Shown here: in pieces, positions 46,250 to 57,659 of the stretch
How the letters are laid out: the number at the start of each line of letters is the position of its first letter
Position numbering within the stretch: the stretch's first letter is position 1
Source: Lantana camara
Lineage: Eukaryota > Streptophyta > Magnoliopsida > Lamiales > Verbenaceae
Assembly (NCBI GenBank): GCA_037501455.1
Contig: CM074864.1
Location: 33,258,001 to 33,322,000, forward strand
DNA length: 64,000 nt
Direction: 5' to 3'
Notes under the pieces: generated by a model
Seen by the model: the letters and a program-made list of their open reading frames with translations, nothing else
What the model was told of the DNA's origin: nothing
Databases searched by the model: none
Position numbers and translations under genes: made by a program

Positions 46250-47351
46250 ATGCCACCGAGAAGAGCACCACGTGATTGTGAACCACCACCGCCACCCCAA
46301 AGAGAAGTTATGCCACCACGGGATGTCACACTGCCAAGGGATGTCACGCCATCACCTCCTAGGAGGGAGGAAGTTCCAGATTTAACAGATGTGTTGCGAC
46401 AATTCGTGAGGGCTTGTAATTCTCCTAATGGAAAACACTGGAGAAGTTTCTAAGGAAGAACCCGCCTAAGTTCTATGGTGAACCCAACGACTTGAAGGCT
46501 GAAAATTGGTTAACTAGTCTCGAAAAGATCATTGAAGCTATGGATATCCACCCTGAAGATTGTGAACGAGTTCAGTATGCTGCATTTCTAATGGAAGGAG
46601 CGGCATTCAACTGGTAGAGGCATACTCAGCACATGTGGATTGAGAACAACGTTGATGGAAACTGGACTGAGTTTGTAAAGGAGCTTCAGCAGAAATACAC
46701 CCCTTAGGTAACACGTGTTGCAAGAGAAGCTGAATTTATGAATTTGGTCGAAGGATCCACGAACGTGATGGAGTATGAAGCTAAGTTTGTCATTCCGATT
46801 AAGTATGCATCGCATATTCTGAGTGATGAGCATCGCAAGACTAAAAGATTCATTGATGGTCTGAAACTTGGGCTCCATTGGGCACTAGTTTCTTTGGATG
46901 TCGAGACCTACACTAGAGCAATTGACTAAGCGTTGAAAGTCGAAGCAGTACATAAGGACATCCGGATGATAGTTAGTCGTTAAGAGCCTTCTAACCCTAA
47001 GACTTTTCAAGGAACAAAGTGACCTGCCGGATCCTCCTTTGAAGGAACCGGGAAAAAACCAATGATGGCACCACAACAATAACAAAGGGCACCCCAGTAG
47101 TATGAAGCACCTCGGCCCACTCAAGAGGAGATAATCTATATCTACTGTAGCCATAAAGGACACATAGAGGAAAATTATCGGAAGAAGAATGGTCAGTGCT
47201 ATTGGTGTGGTTCCCCTGGGCATATACGGGAACACTGTCCTACCAGGATTAAAAGATTTTGGGTTCAAGACAAGGTAAAGCAGTGGTGGGGACGACGAGC
47301 AAGCCGGTGGTCAAAGGCAGAGCATATGCACTGGCTGGTAATGAGGAGGTT
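46250..47351 (+). pseudogene. gag: Relic I gag, heavily broken
   Basis: ATG 46250 starts MPPRRAPRDCEPPPPP. The frame then shifts near 46440 and continues KFLRKNPPKFYGEPNDLKAE, LMEGAAFNW, LVEGSTNVMEYEAKF and RFIDGLKLGLHWAL. Knuckle-like stretches follow (IYIYCSHKGHIEENYRK is degenerate; CYWCGSPGHIREHC is intact, near 47200-47240). At least seven in-frame stops sit where relatives have Gln, Arg or Trp. Coding ends at about 47351, where LTR fragment K begins. It is homologous to element A gag but older. Confidence 0.85.
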
Positions 47352-50218
47352 TGTAGCGCCCGGAACGGTGGGTCACCACATCCCCCGCACCTAAGCCCAA
47401 TCCACATACGAGATGGACACCTGTACGTGAACCAAGCAGAGGCGAACGGGAGATCGATCGAGACACACCTAAGCTAGGCGGAACGTAGACCCTGCAATCA
47501 AAAACAAGATACCAACGAATGCGTATGCGGAAGTGAATCACATGATCAAAGTTAAAGTACAAGTAGCAGGTGACGGGTTCGACTAGAATAGATGCCTAAT
47601 CCTGAATATTGACATAAGTCATAAATGCAAACGGGTTCAAATCTGTCTTAGAAGCTTGTCCCAAAGTATAAAATTCATAAAACTCAACATACTCATAATC
47701 GAAGATTCATACTTATACAATTTCAAAATATGCTAAAACGCCACAGACTCGAATGAAACAAAGACTCGACAGACTCCAAGGACTTGACACGCCGCCTAGC
47801 CCAACTCCACGCGACACCTGCACACTAAAAACAAAAGGAGAGAGAGAGGTCAGTCACACGGACTGAGTGAGGGGCTACCCACACACGCTATATATATATA
47901 AGGAGCAAATCACATTAATCACACATGGTTCGTGAACTCGGGGATAGTTTTTGCACACTAAACTTTGCCCGTGATACATATATATAAGGATTCATATCAA
48001 AACTGAACACAACTAGCTTAACAAAATTCATACGTATCAAATCATTACCAAATCTTATTAAAACATTTCATATCTTAACTTATACTTTCAAGAAGATCTA
48101 TATTTTATCTTAAATTTAAGTCTATCACCATTTCATGAACTTTAACAAAGTATACCTACAAACACACATGCATAACTCGGCGGGTACGAGTACATCATCC
48201 CATCCTGGGCTCCTCTAACTAATCATAACATACTAAACATAACATAACAAAACAAATATATCAAATAAACCTCCTTTCTCCGGTGATGGAAGGGTTGCGC
48301 GACCCTAACCATCCATTTCAGGTGAGGGGAGTGCAAACTACTCCAAACCCTCAGGATCACCATCACTCATCAAACCTCCTGGTGAGATCAGGGGTAATCC
48401 AAGCTAACTGTGGAGATGTGCACAGGGGTCATAACCGGCGACCACATGGCCATCCCGGGTCTCCCTTACCCACAACTCCGGGGCCCATTAACCAATGCAA
48501 ACGCAAAACATTACCTACCATTGCATAACCAACTTAACCCGCTACTGAATATAACAAATATAACGATCTTACCTTGCAACAACGATGCTATACATACCTC
48601 CCCGTGCCAACTCCTTAGCATATCCATAACTCGTAGCTCCCGGCTCATAAGAGGCGTACGGTTTGAAGCATAGTTAAATGTTGTAACACCGAACAACTAA
48701 ATAACAAATCCAAACAAGCGTACATAGGTTCGTACATAGCTTAAATACTTGTAAAAGCTTAACATATTCTTAAACATACATGTCTCGTACATATTTACTT
48801 ATACTTAAGGTTATAGTTCGCATGCACAGAAAACGAGCACATTTTATAGGGTTTAACTATAACCTAACCTCACCTTACACCAAAGAAACCAAGAACGAGA
48901 TAAATGATCCACCCCGGAATCAACACGGCCAACGAGACACCACCCCGGGTGCACCTGAACAAACTGGAGACAAAATGCAAGACTTAGACTTAAGAATGAA
49001 CCACATAGACACACGACGTATGCATAAGCACTTAAAAGATGCAAACACATAAGCAAAGCTCATATTCAAATTAATGTCATGCAAGAGAAGTTATACCACA
49101 CTAAAAATACTCATTAATATCATATAGCATGTTAAAGATAAGTTCATGTGTACAAACAATGCATAAAACAACAATTAATCACCTAACAAGGCACACATGC
49201 GATTCATACAAATAATTCACATTACTCAAGCAACATAAAATGCATATAAGAACAAGTGAATACCCATAAACATGATAAAAAAAGTTAGGAATAAGTTCGT
49301 AGGTGGGAAGATACGAGAAAAACGGAATAAGAACACAAAAAGGGGTTCCGAGCGAAATCGGGCCAAAGCTGACAGTTTTGTCGAAACGGACAAGCTGTAG
49401 GAAAACAGGAATATCTTGGGTTTTCGAAATGAGAATTAAGTTTTTCTTCCAAGAAATGAAACTAGACACATAGATCTTTCCGATGATATATGGCACGATT
49501 TGTGGTTCAAAGGGATCCGAAAATAGCGGAGGTTTGAAGTTGAATGAATGCAGAATTTCGGCGGAGTAGCGACACCAAATTAAAACGATTATAACTCATA
49601 ATATATAATGAATTTTGGGGTGATCCCAATTGGAGATTGTTCTAGACTCAAAAAGGTTGATCGTGTCCGAAAATCAGCTCAATTGGAGGTCATATGAGGG
49701 GGTACCCGGCCGAGGAAAAAAAAATGCAGAAACCCTCCCATATTAAAATACCCGCCTGGGTACTTTTTAGTACAAAAACTACCCGTCCGGGTAGTCCTTC
49801 TGGGCATGAAAATGAAGCAGAAATAGGGGTTATGCGAATGGGGAGCCAAAAATTACAAAATCCACCTCCAAACTCAGCCAAATGTAATAAAAATCAAGGT
49901 ACAAGCTCATATAAACATGCTCTAACACATAGCTTAAATTCAAGGCATGAAACAAACAAGAAACCAAGTTGCCATTTTCATCTTCTTCAAGCTCCATAAT
50001 GAAGTTATATGCAATTCTCACCCAACAACAAAAATTCCATCAAATAAACACCAAATGAGCTCAAGGAAACATCATATCTTAGTCTTAGATCAAGTAGTTC
50101 AAGAATGAAAGCATGGATCAAAATTTTCATATAAAGTCACTATTCATCATCTCTTCCAAGTCCAAGAATTCAAGCCAAGAAAATGGAATTTAATCGGATA
50201 GAAATTTCCCACCTTTAG
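47352..50218 (-). mobile_element. LTR fragment K (minus orientation), truncated
   Basis: It starts tgtagcgcccggaacggtgg, the 3' terminus of a B/C/F-type LTR in minus orientation. About 2.9 kb without coding sequence follows, then it stops abruptly near 50218, where a plus-oriented LTR end begins. A palindrome set of a different sequence lies at 49699-49797. No PBS or second LTR is seen. The right boundary is approximate. Confidence 0.6.
49699..49797 (-). repeat. CTACCCG-type palindromes in LTR K
   Basis: actacccgtccgggtagt (about 49779-49796) is a near-perfect palindrome. tacccgcctgggta (about 49749-49762) and gggtacccggccg (about 49700) are related. The architecture resembles the GGGAACG clusters of B and C, with different bases. 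Confidence 0.65.
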
Positions 50219-50604
50219 TTGCAAGTGGCTCGTGCTAGGCGTGAAAGTGAATCATGGTCGTGTCGTACTTTCTGGTTTAGGGCAAGTCTGCATTTCATAT
50301 TGCATATTTATATTTTATGGCTATGTATTGATACTCTTTATGAATATTTGGAATAACTTATGAGTACTTGTATCATTTTGGGTCGTGTGGCCATTTTATA
50401 TGTTAATGTAAATAGTTTGAGCTCTTTTTGGATCCTGTTTACTGCTTCCGCGTATTTGTTTTATTGTTTTCGCGCGCTCTATTGGTCCTTAGCCCCGCTT
50501 AGCCTAGTGTGTGAGTGTTGGCTCCCGTTCGCTGAGACTTGGGCTCATGCATGGAGATCCATTTCATATGTGGGTTTGGGTTTCGGTGTGGGGGATGTGG
50601 TGGT
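50219..50604 (+). mobile_element. LTR fragment L (plus orientation), interrupted by F
   Basis: This is the 3' end of an LTR related to B, F and K: ctcgtgctaggcgtgaaagtg, gcttccgcg, ccgcttagcctagtgtgtgag and gtgcgg-like gtgtgggggatgtgg. It is broken about 20 bases before its expected tgctaca end by F at 50605. Its short ORF (50360-50770) is not a gene. Confidence 0.6.
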
Positions 50605-53600
50605 TGTAGCACCCCAGACGGAGGATACCACATCCCCCGCACTAGGACTCAGACTCGGTCATGAAATAGGAAGTCCATGCCCGAATCTGAATCGTAGCGA
50701 ACGGGAGACCAACTCACACACTAGGCTAGGCGGATCTAACTTGACAAACTCAGAGTGCGGAAGCAATTAAAACCAACAACAATAGATAGCGGAAGCATTT
50801 AAAACAACATGCAGAACAGGTGACGGGTTCAACTAGCATAGACATCTAATCCTGAATATCATTTCATAATCCAATACAATATCAGCATAAGTATCATCAA
50901 TATCTAATGACATCCAAATTCTAGCTTACGAACCCCACACGGGTTTAAGTCTAAGTAGAGCATACAACATAAACTTCAAGTGCGAAACATAAATACATAA
51001 CATAAATAAAGTATGCGACAAATGCATCCTAATACCAACTAGACTGACAAGTGTGACTCAGGAGACTCACTTCCGCCTAGCTCAAGCCAAAAGGAAACCT
51101 GCAAACTAAAAGATAAAATGAGGTGTCAGTCAACTAACTGAGTGAGGGGGCTAACATACACCCACAATATATATATACAGAGCACAACACATATCAAAAG
51201 GGGTGGACTCATGAACCGGGAAAAGGTGTTGCATACCAAAGCGTTTCAAAGCAAAACCCAAATATATATATACTTAGAAAACATTTTCAGAAGCTCTATT
51301 CCGATTCATGATTCCCATAACATATCATACCATATGCTCGGCGAGTACGAGCTTCCAACCTCAACTCCACATATCATAACAAAACAGAAATAACATACCA
51401 ACCTCAACTCTGGGTGATGGTAGGGTTGTGCGACCCTAACCATCCATACAGTCGAGGGGAGTGCTAATGCTACTCAAACCCTCAGGACTCCGTTTCCCAA
51501 CCAACCTCCTGGTGGGTCCCGGTACATCCTTTTCATACAGATGGAGACTACTCACAGGTATATCCCCGACGACCCTAACCGTCCCAGGGGCTCCTTACCC
51601 GTAGCTCCTGGGCCCCATAACAGAACAAAACATAACATATACCAACTTTCATGGAAATTGTCGCTACATAATCATAACATAACTGGTTTTCCAAAATGGC
51701 TTATATATGCCTCAAAAACTGGTTTTTATAACATAACTTTTCAAAACAGCTTACATATGCTTTCATATCTAATTTTCCAAAACAGAGCTGATTCACAAGG
51801 TCATAAACATATCATATCCAACACATACGTATCTATAATAGATATACTCGCATGCAAGGGTTGAAATCAGCATATTAAGGCCATAGGTCGCATAACTATA
51901 CAAAATCCTAAACCTCACCTGAGAAGCGATAAGATGTGAGAACTGACAGGATTGGTGCAACTCGATCGGGTTATCTCCGCCCTGGAGATCTCTGTACAGA
52001 AAAGGAAAATACAGTGTACTCGTGAGACGCGGCTCAAACGTGAACCAAAAGGACGCACGGCAATGTTCATGGAATGGCGTGAAGTGATATGAAATATCAA
52101 AACATGTTATGAACGTGTTCATATGTACAATTACATTCGACTCTTAAAACACGTATGATCAAGTCACAAGCACATATGAAACATAGAGATAATCTCATGT
52201 CATACCGAAAAATCCAATCAGCACTTAAGGAAACCAAGTTAATACGAAATGAGCCACTTATTATATATGTAGTTCATAAAATTCAAATTATAGTACAACT
52301 ATTATATTTAAATCAGGAAATCAAATAATACTCAAGTAATAAGCAATTAAACATAAAATGCATAATGTGGTATATTAAAACATTTAAATCTGTTCAGCTC
52401 ACAACCACGCAATTCCATTATCCCATGCACTGATTATTCAATTCACAAAATATCTTACAATTACATTCTCACCATTACCAAACAATATAAGACCAAATTG
52501 TGCCACATAACAACTCACAAAATTAAATCATAGAATTCCATTGATTCGGTTACAATATTTAACATTCCTATTGAATTAGCACACGCCGCTGCATTTATCA
52601 TGATTACCAAACACATTCCTAGCTAACACCTATTTAGAACATCTCTGCATCTTCATCTTATAATCTTGTAATTCACATCATTAATTTAATTGATTATAGT
52701 GAATAAGCCAATTAATAATATTTCATTATACTTAAGAAACGTAACATATTTCATATTAAAATCCACAAACCAGCATACACAACTTCATCACATTATCACC
52801 ATTACGACCAAGATCAGGCCATCTCTCGAGCAACACTAAAGGCAAGAATTCATTCTAACAACTAACCCAAATCGAATTCATATATATAATTTCAACAAGC
52901 ACCTAATTAAATTCCAAAAATAAATATATTTACATATACATATGCCTACAATTTCCAATCCCAGTCAATCAAAATGCGCATTTGTTTTAAATCAGGATTA
53001 ACTCACGTTGGCAGCCTAAAAGTACCAATTACACATACAACAACAATTTCATATGATCCATATTACCTGAGTTTAATAAAATACGATTACCACTTAGCTT
53101 TCACAAAACCATAAAAGTTAATTTAATTTAAATGACAAGCTAATTAATCGAGAGTTACATTACAGATTCATGCATTAATCTAATTATAAATTGTACCGAA
53201 TTGTATACAAGTATGAATTTGGAAGAAGGTTGAATCTTTACAATTAAAAGAGAGGCAAGGTGCGACGTCGGTAGAGATGGCGGTGGTTGAAATCAATGGC
53301 GCCGACGACTGGAGGAAAAAGGAGCTACCGGACCTGGATCGGATTGTCGTCGGGGTGGTTAGTCTCTTTAGGGATTTTTCCCCCTTTCAGATCTGGAACG
53401 ACAGAGAGAGTCTGAGGCCGTTGGTTGCTCATCGGATACGATGTTGTAGTGACGGAGGGTGACGCGTCTAAGCTGGTGGCGCCTAGAAATGAAATCGAAG
53501 GTCGGCGAGGCTACTGCTGAAGTAGAACAGGCGGTTTAGTAATGGTAAAGGGACGCCAGAGGTTGAGATGGGCGAGAAGCCGATTGACACCAAGAACAGG

Positions 53601-54595
53601 GGAGTGGTGATGTCGGTGGTGGTGGAAGCGCTCGCCGCTAGTGGCCGGCTGGAGCGGCGATGATGGTGGTGAAATGGTGGAAGCCAGGTGGAGTTCTTTC
53701 GCCCCTGTTCAGATCTGACCGAGGGAGGTGGTTCGACGGTGGTTGCCTGGTGATGGTTGGGTGGTGAGGGAAATGCCGGCAAAGAATGCGGCGGAGATGT
53801 GTGGTGGTGGTGGTTGACTGCTACTGCTCTCCTGGTGGTTGGAAGAAGAGAAAGGAGTGGGCGGTGAGGATGGTGGCGACAGATCTTGCGCCTCTGCTGA
53901 AGCTTGCCGAAGATAAAAAGGGGAGGAAGAAGAAGGGTGGCGCTGTGGCCACGGAGAGTGGCGCGGAGGAGCTGCTGTCGTTGTTGCTGAGTTAGTAAGG
54001 GAGGAAGAGAGGAGAGGCTGTCGATGCTTGTGGTGGTTTGGAGGTGAAGTCGCCGGCAAGAATGGTGGTTGGCAGCGGCTTCGCATGTGGAGAAGCTGGT
54101 GCCGCTGCTGCTGTTGCTGGTTGAAGACAAAGGGAGGAAGAAGGGGAATGAATGAAAGCAGCTAGGGTTTACACGCTATATCAGCCCCAACTCCCATAAA
54201 TTGCGAACAAGTCCCTCAAGAAATTAGGTGATGCAATTGAGTTCACATAGTTCAATTAGTGTTCAAATAGATCCAATTAGAGATTTAGAAATTATAAAAG
54301 TACCCCAAATGTTTAAAGTGGTGTCCATTTAAATCCAATTGAGTTTCTCATAATTAGAAATTGATCCCCAATTTTAATTAATTCCAAATTAGCCCACATA
54401 ATTTAAATTAAGAGAGCAATTAGGCATTACACACATATATCAATTAAGTCCACATATGTCAAAAGGATGCAATCGAGCCAATTTAAACAATTAAAAAGTG
54501 AATAAAACATTCAAGCACAAGCAGAGTTAAATAATTAACAATCTAATAGCACGAAAATGACATCGTATCTTGTTCCGAAAATGCGGGGTGTTACA
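50605..54595 (-). repeat. Element F 3' LTR
   Basis: It begins tgtagcaccccagacggagg and ends gcggggtgttaca on the + strand. In element sense it has a TATA-like box at about 54177, a pyrimidine-rich patch (54120-54150) and a GC-rich block (about 53270-54130). A 215-codon sense frame in that block (53483-54130) is Ser/Pro/His/Thr-rich low-complexity and has no recognisable domain, so I do not call it a gene. The stretch 52100-53200 is AT-rich and shows nothing further. Confidence 0.88.
54177..54182 (-). promoter_or_regulatory. TATA-like box of F 3' LTR
   Basis: The minus strand reads gctgatatagcgtg, then a ccccttcttcctccc patch about 35-60 bases downstream. The layout matches E and D. Confidence 0.45.
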
Positions 54596-54597
54596 AC

Positions 54598-54610
54598 CTT
54601 CCCCCTTAAG
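54598..54610 (-). other. Polypurine tract of element F
   Basis: The minus-strand tract cttaagggggaag lies two to three bases from the LTR start tgtaacacc. Confidence 0.8.
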
Positions 54611-54611
54611 A

Positions 54612-54630
54612 GAACCTGGTCCCCAGGTTC
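54612..54630 (-). promoter_or_regulatory. PPT-side stem-loop, element F
   Basis: In element sense the stem is gaacctgg/ccaggttc with loop gga. It matches the C structure in shape and loop but differs in stem sequence at paired positions. Confidence 0.75.
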
Positions 54631-54904
54631 CACTGCTGAGCCGGAAAAGTTTCGAGTGATGGTGTCTTAATCCTTCTCGAGGAAAAGCTTCCGTTGTGAA
54701 GTTTACTCTCATTGTCTTTACTAAACCTTTCTCCGATGTCTCGTTGTCATTGGGATCCGTTTGAGTACTGGCCCGTTGCTCTCATCGAGTTGTTCGACCA
54801 TTCCCATAAGACGAGTAGTTACCGCTGTACTCAACTTCGATAGAGTCGCAAACTCGTCACTTGCAGACCGTAGCTAGGACAACGGGTAACGCAACCACAA
54901 CAAA

Positions 54905-55281
54905 CAAGAGAGAATCCCATCTCTCGGCACGTAAAGTAAGAGAGCCCCGTCCCTCGGCACACATAAGAGAGAGAATCCCCATCTCTCGCGCACATAATTG
55001 AGAGAACCCCGTCTCTCAAACACATAATTGAGAGAACCCCGTCCCTCAACCTAAGTCTGATAGATCTCCACATCTTCCAAACATTCTAGTTTGAGAAAAT
55101 CCAGCATTTCTCAAACCCTTAGATTCAAGAGAATCCAGCATCTCCGAATATCTAAGTACAAGAGAATCCAACATCTCTCGTGCACAAAACTTAGAAAGAA
55201 TCCAACATCTTTCTATCACATAAATAGAGAGAATCCTACATCTCTCCAACACGTAAAAAGAGGGAGCCTAAGGTCTCTCTT
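54905..55281 (-). repeat. Hairpin array in F interior (about 12 units)
   Basis: Units recur every 30-35 bases: gagaga/tctctc types with loop accccg or atccca (54907-55046), then gtttgagaaa/tttctcaaac (about 55089-55116), caagaga/tctc, tagaaaga/tctttcta (about 55191-55215), agagaga/tctctc and others. The order of stem types matches the array of E closely. ORFs at 54831-55324 only read through the repeats. Confidence 0.85.
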
Positions 55282-55722
55282 GCACATAAATCCACAGATC
55301 AACATTTATACATACACAAATTAGAGTAACACTAGATGAAAGGTATGCGATGCATGTTTGGTGTACCTTATACGACTGATATCGGTGTCCCCTGAGTATA
55401 GATTCAACGCTCATACCTCGACTCAAGGGGGATATCGCGATGGAATCCCTGTAAAACAAGGTCACAGTATGTATGTATGTTATATGCGAGGTTAGTGAGC
55501 AATCAAGGGAGCTTTAAATCACATAGGCATGCTTAATCCAGATAAAAATGTAACTTATTCATTTCAGTAACGGTTCACCAAAAACAGGTACTCCAGGTTA
55601 TCAATGCTAGATCAGATATCCAAGTTATCACAATTAAAACTATAGTCATCACACACATCAAGCAAAATAAGGTGAGAGTATTTAAGCGATGCATGTATGC
55701 AAATGTCATGAATGCTAATACC

Positions 55723-56686
55723 TCAATATTCGGGTTCATCTTGATCTCTGATTTGAAGTTTTTGATCTCGTATTCGTTGTTTGTTAGCTCTCGATCGATC
55801 ACAATGGGAAACCTTGTGCTCTTTTGATCCGCAAGCATAACACCTCTTCAATCGATCTCGACACGAGTCGTAAGCATGGTTGGTTCCTCCACAATGGGTA
55901 CACGGTTGGATTTCTTTCTTCGGCTTTGGAGGGTTCCTGTTCTTATACTTCTTTCCACGAATCTTCTTAGTTCGGGTTCCTTGTTGATAGGATTCCCCTG
56001 TCACGTATAAATTTGAGCATAAACCCAGCTCAGGTCTAGGCTCTGACACATTTCTTTCCTTACTTTTTGTCATCCACCTATTTTCAACTCGTAATGCTAC
56101 CTCCGTAGCTTTATCCCACGTACTTGTCTCCTCTGCAATCAAAGCTTCATTGAATTCATTTCGGAGGCCTTTCATGAAATACCAAGCCTTCACCCGATCG
56201 TTACCCGTAATGTGGGGGCACATACACGCCCAACCTCTCGAATTCCCTTATGTAGTCCACAACGGTTCTTTCTCCTTGTTTCAAAGTGAGAAATTCTTCG
56301 AATCTTCTGTCTTGCAAAATGACCCGTGCAAGCCTCTTTCGGAATTCTCGAACAAACACATCCCACGTCAACTCATCGCCCGTTGTCTCTAACTGTTGGG
56401 CAAATCTTTTCCACCATTGCCTTGCTTGACCTTGTAGGAGGAATGTAGCAAGGCGAGCCATATCTTGAGAGTTGCATGGCCATATCTCAAAGATGCCCTC
56501 TATTTCTGAAAGCCACTCTTCGGCCCTTATATCATCCCCTTCTCGAAATTGGGGAGGATTAAATGTTCTAAATTCTCGATACATCATCGCAATCAAATTC
56601 GTTCGTGGTACTTCAACCGAAGAATGTCCTCGATCGTTCAAATTTGGATGAGAAGGTTGACTGTGGTATTGTTGACGCGGTAGCAT
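55723..56686 (-). pseudogene. gag: Element F gag, one frameshift
   Basis: The first frame (56201-56686, MLPRQQYHSQ) holds the capsid domain: NPPQFREGDDIRAEEWL, ARQWWKRF, VFVREFRKRL, VVDYIREFERL. The second frame (55723-56223) continues PHITGNDRVKAWYFMKGLR with two CCHC knuckles, CTHCGGTNHAYDSC and CYACGSKEHKVSHC, and ends DQDEPEY then stop. The shift falls in a run of C residues near 56210-56216, so one base gained or lost explains it; a sequencing or assembly error is possible. No protease or pol follows; the next 1.1 kb is non-coding. The combined protein is about 315 residues, related to but distinct from C Gag. Confidence 0.88.
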
Positions 56687-56874
56687 CCTGAGAGTCTCAA
56701 CAACTTCAATATCGAAATATGCATGTCGATTAGTAAATGCTCATGCCACGTAATAAATCAATCAAGAACCACCAAGAAATGCAACGTATCAAGTAGTATA
56801 AATTCAGTAAGGTGATGAAAATTAAAATGCATAGCTCTTCAAATCATAATGCAGGTGCGCACATAACCAAATTG

Positions 56875-56912
56875 TCCTACGCCGTTCGACCTAGACAGAC
56901 ACAACACGACAC
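56875..56912 (-). promoter_or_regulatory. Shared leader motif, element F
   Basis: The minus strand reads gtgtcgtgttgtgtctgtct and then aggtcgaacggcgtagga. It matches B, C and E in position and core. Confidence 0.55.
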
Positions 56913-56937
56913 TAGAGCTCGGTTTTGCAACCTAGAG

Positions 56938-56948
56938 CTCTGATACCA
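56938..56948 (-). other. Primer-binding site of element F
   Basis: The minus-strand sequence tggtatcagag follows tccttaag after the 5' LTR. Confidence 0.85.
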
Positions 56949-56956
56949 CTTAAGGA

Positions 56957-57610
56957 TGTAGCAACCCAAACGGAGGATACCACATCCCCCGCACTAGGAC
57001 TCAGACTCGGTCATGAAATAGGAAGTCCATGCCCGAATCTGAATCGTAGCGAACGGGAGACCAACTCACACACTAGGCTAGGCGGATCTAACTTGACAAA
57101 CTCAGAGTGCGGAAGCAATTAAAACCAACAACAATAGATAGCGGAAGCATTTAAAACAACATGCAGAACAGGTGACGGGTTCAACTAGCATAGATACCTA
57201 ATCCCGAATATCATTTCATAATCCAATACAATATCAGCATAAGTATCATCAATATCTAATGATATCCAAATTCTAGCTTACGAACCCCACACGGGTTTAA
57301 GTCTAAGTAGAGCATACAACATAACCTTCAAGTGCGAAACATAAATACATAACATAAATAAAGTATGCGACAAATGCATCCTAATACCAACTAGACTGAC
57401 AAGTGTGACTCAGGAGACTCACTTCCGCCTAGCTCAAGCCAAAAGGAAACCTGCAAACTAAAATATAAAATGAGATGTCAGTCAACTGACTGAGTGAGGG
57501 GGCTAACGCACACCCACAATATATATATACAGAGCACAGCACATATCAAAAGGGGTGGACTCATGAACCGGGAATAGGTGTTGCATACCAAAGCGTTTCA
57601 AAGCAAAACC

Positions 57611-57659
<49 letters not shown>

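Noticed and set aside
53277..53462. 61-codon plus-strand ORF as a host gene fragment
   Set aside because: It lies inside the F LTR, antisense to the element, and has no recognisable motif.
53483..54130. 215-codon minus-strand ORF in the F LTR
   Set aside because: Ser/Pro/His/Thr-rich low-complexity reading of a GC-rich LTR block, with overlapping open frames on both strands and no domain; no sign of a gene.
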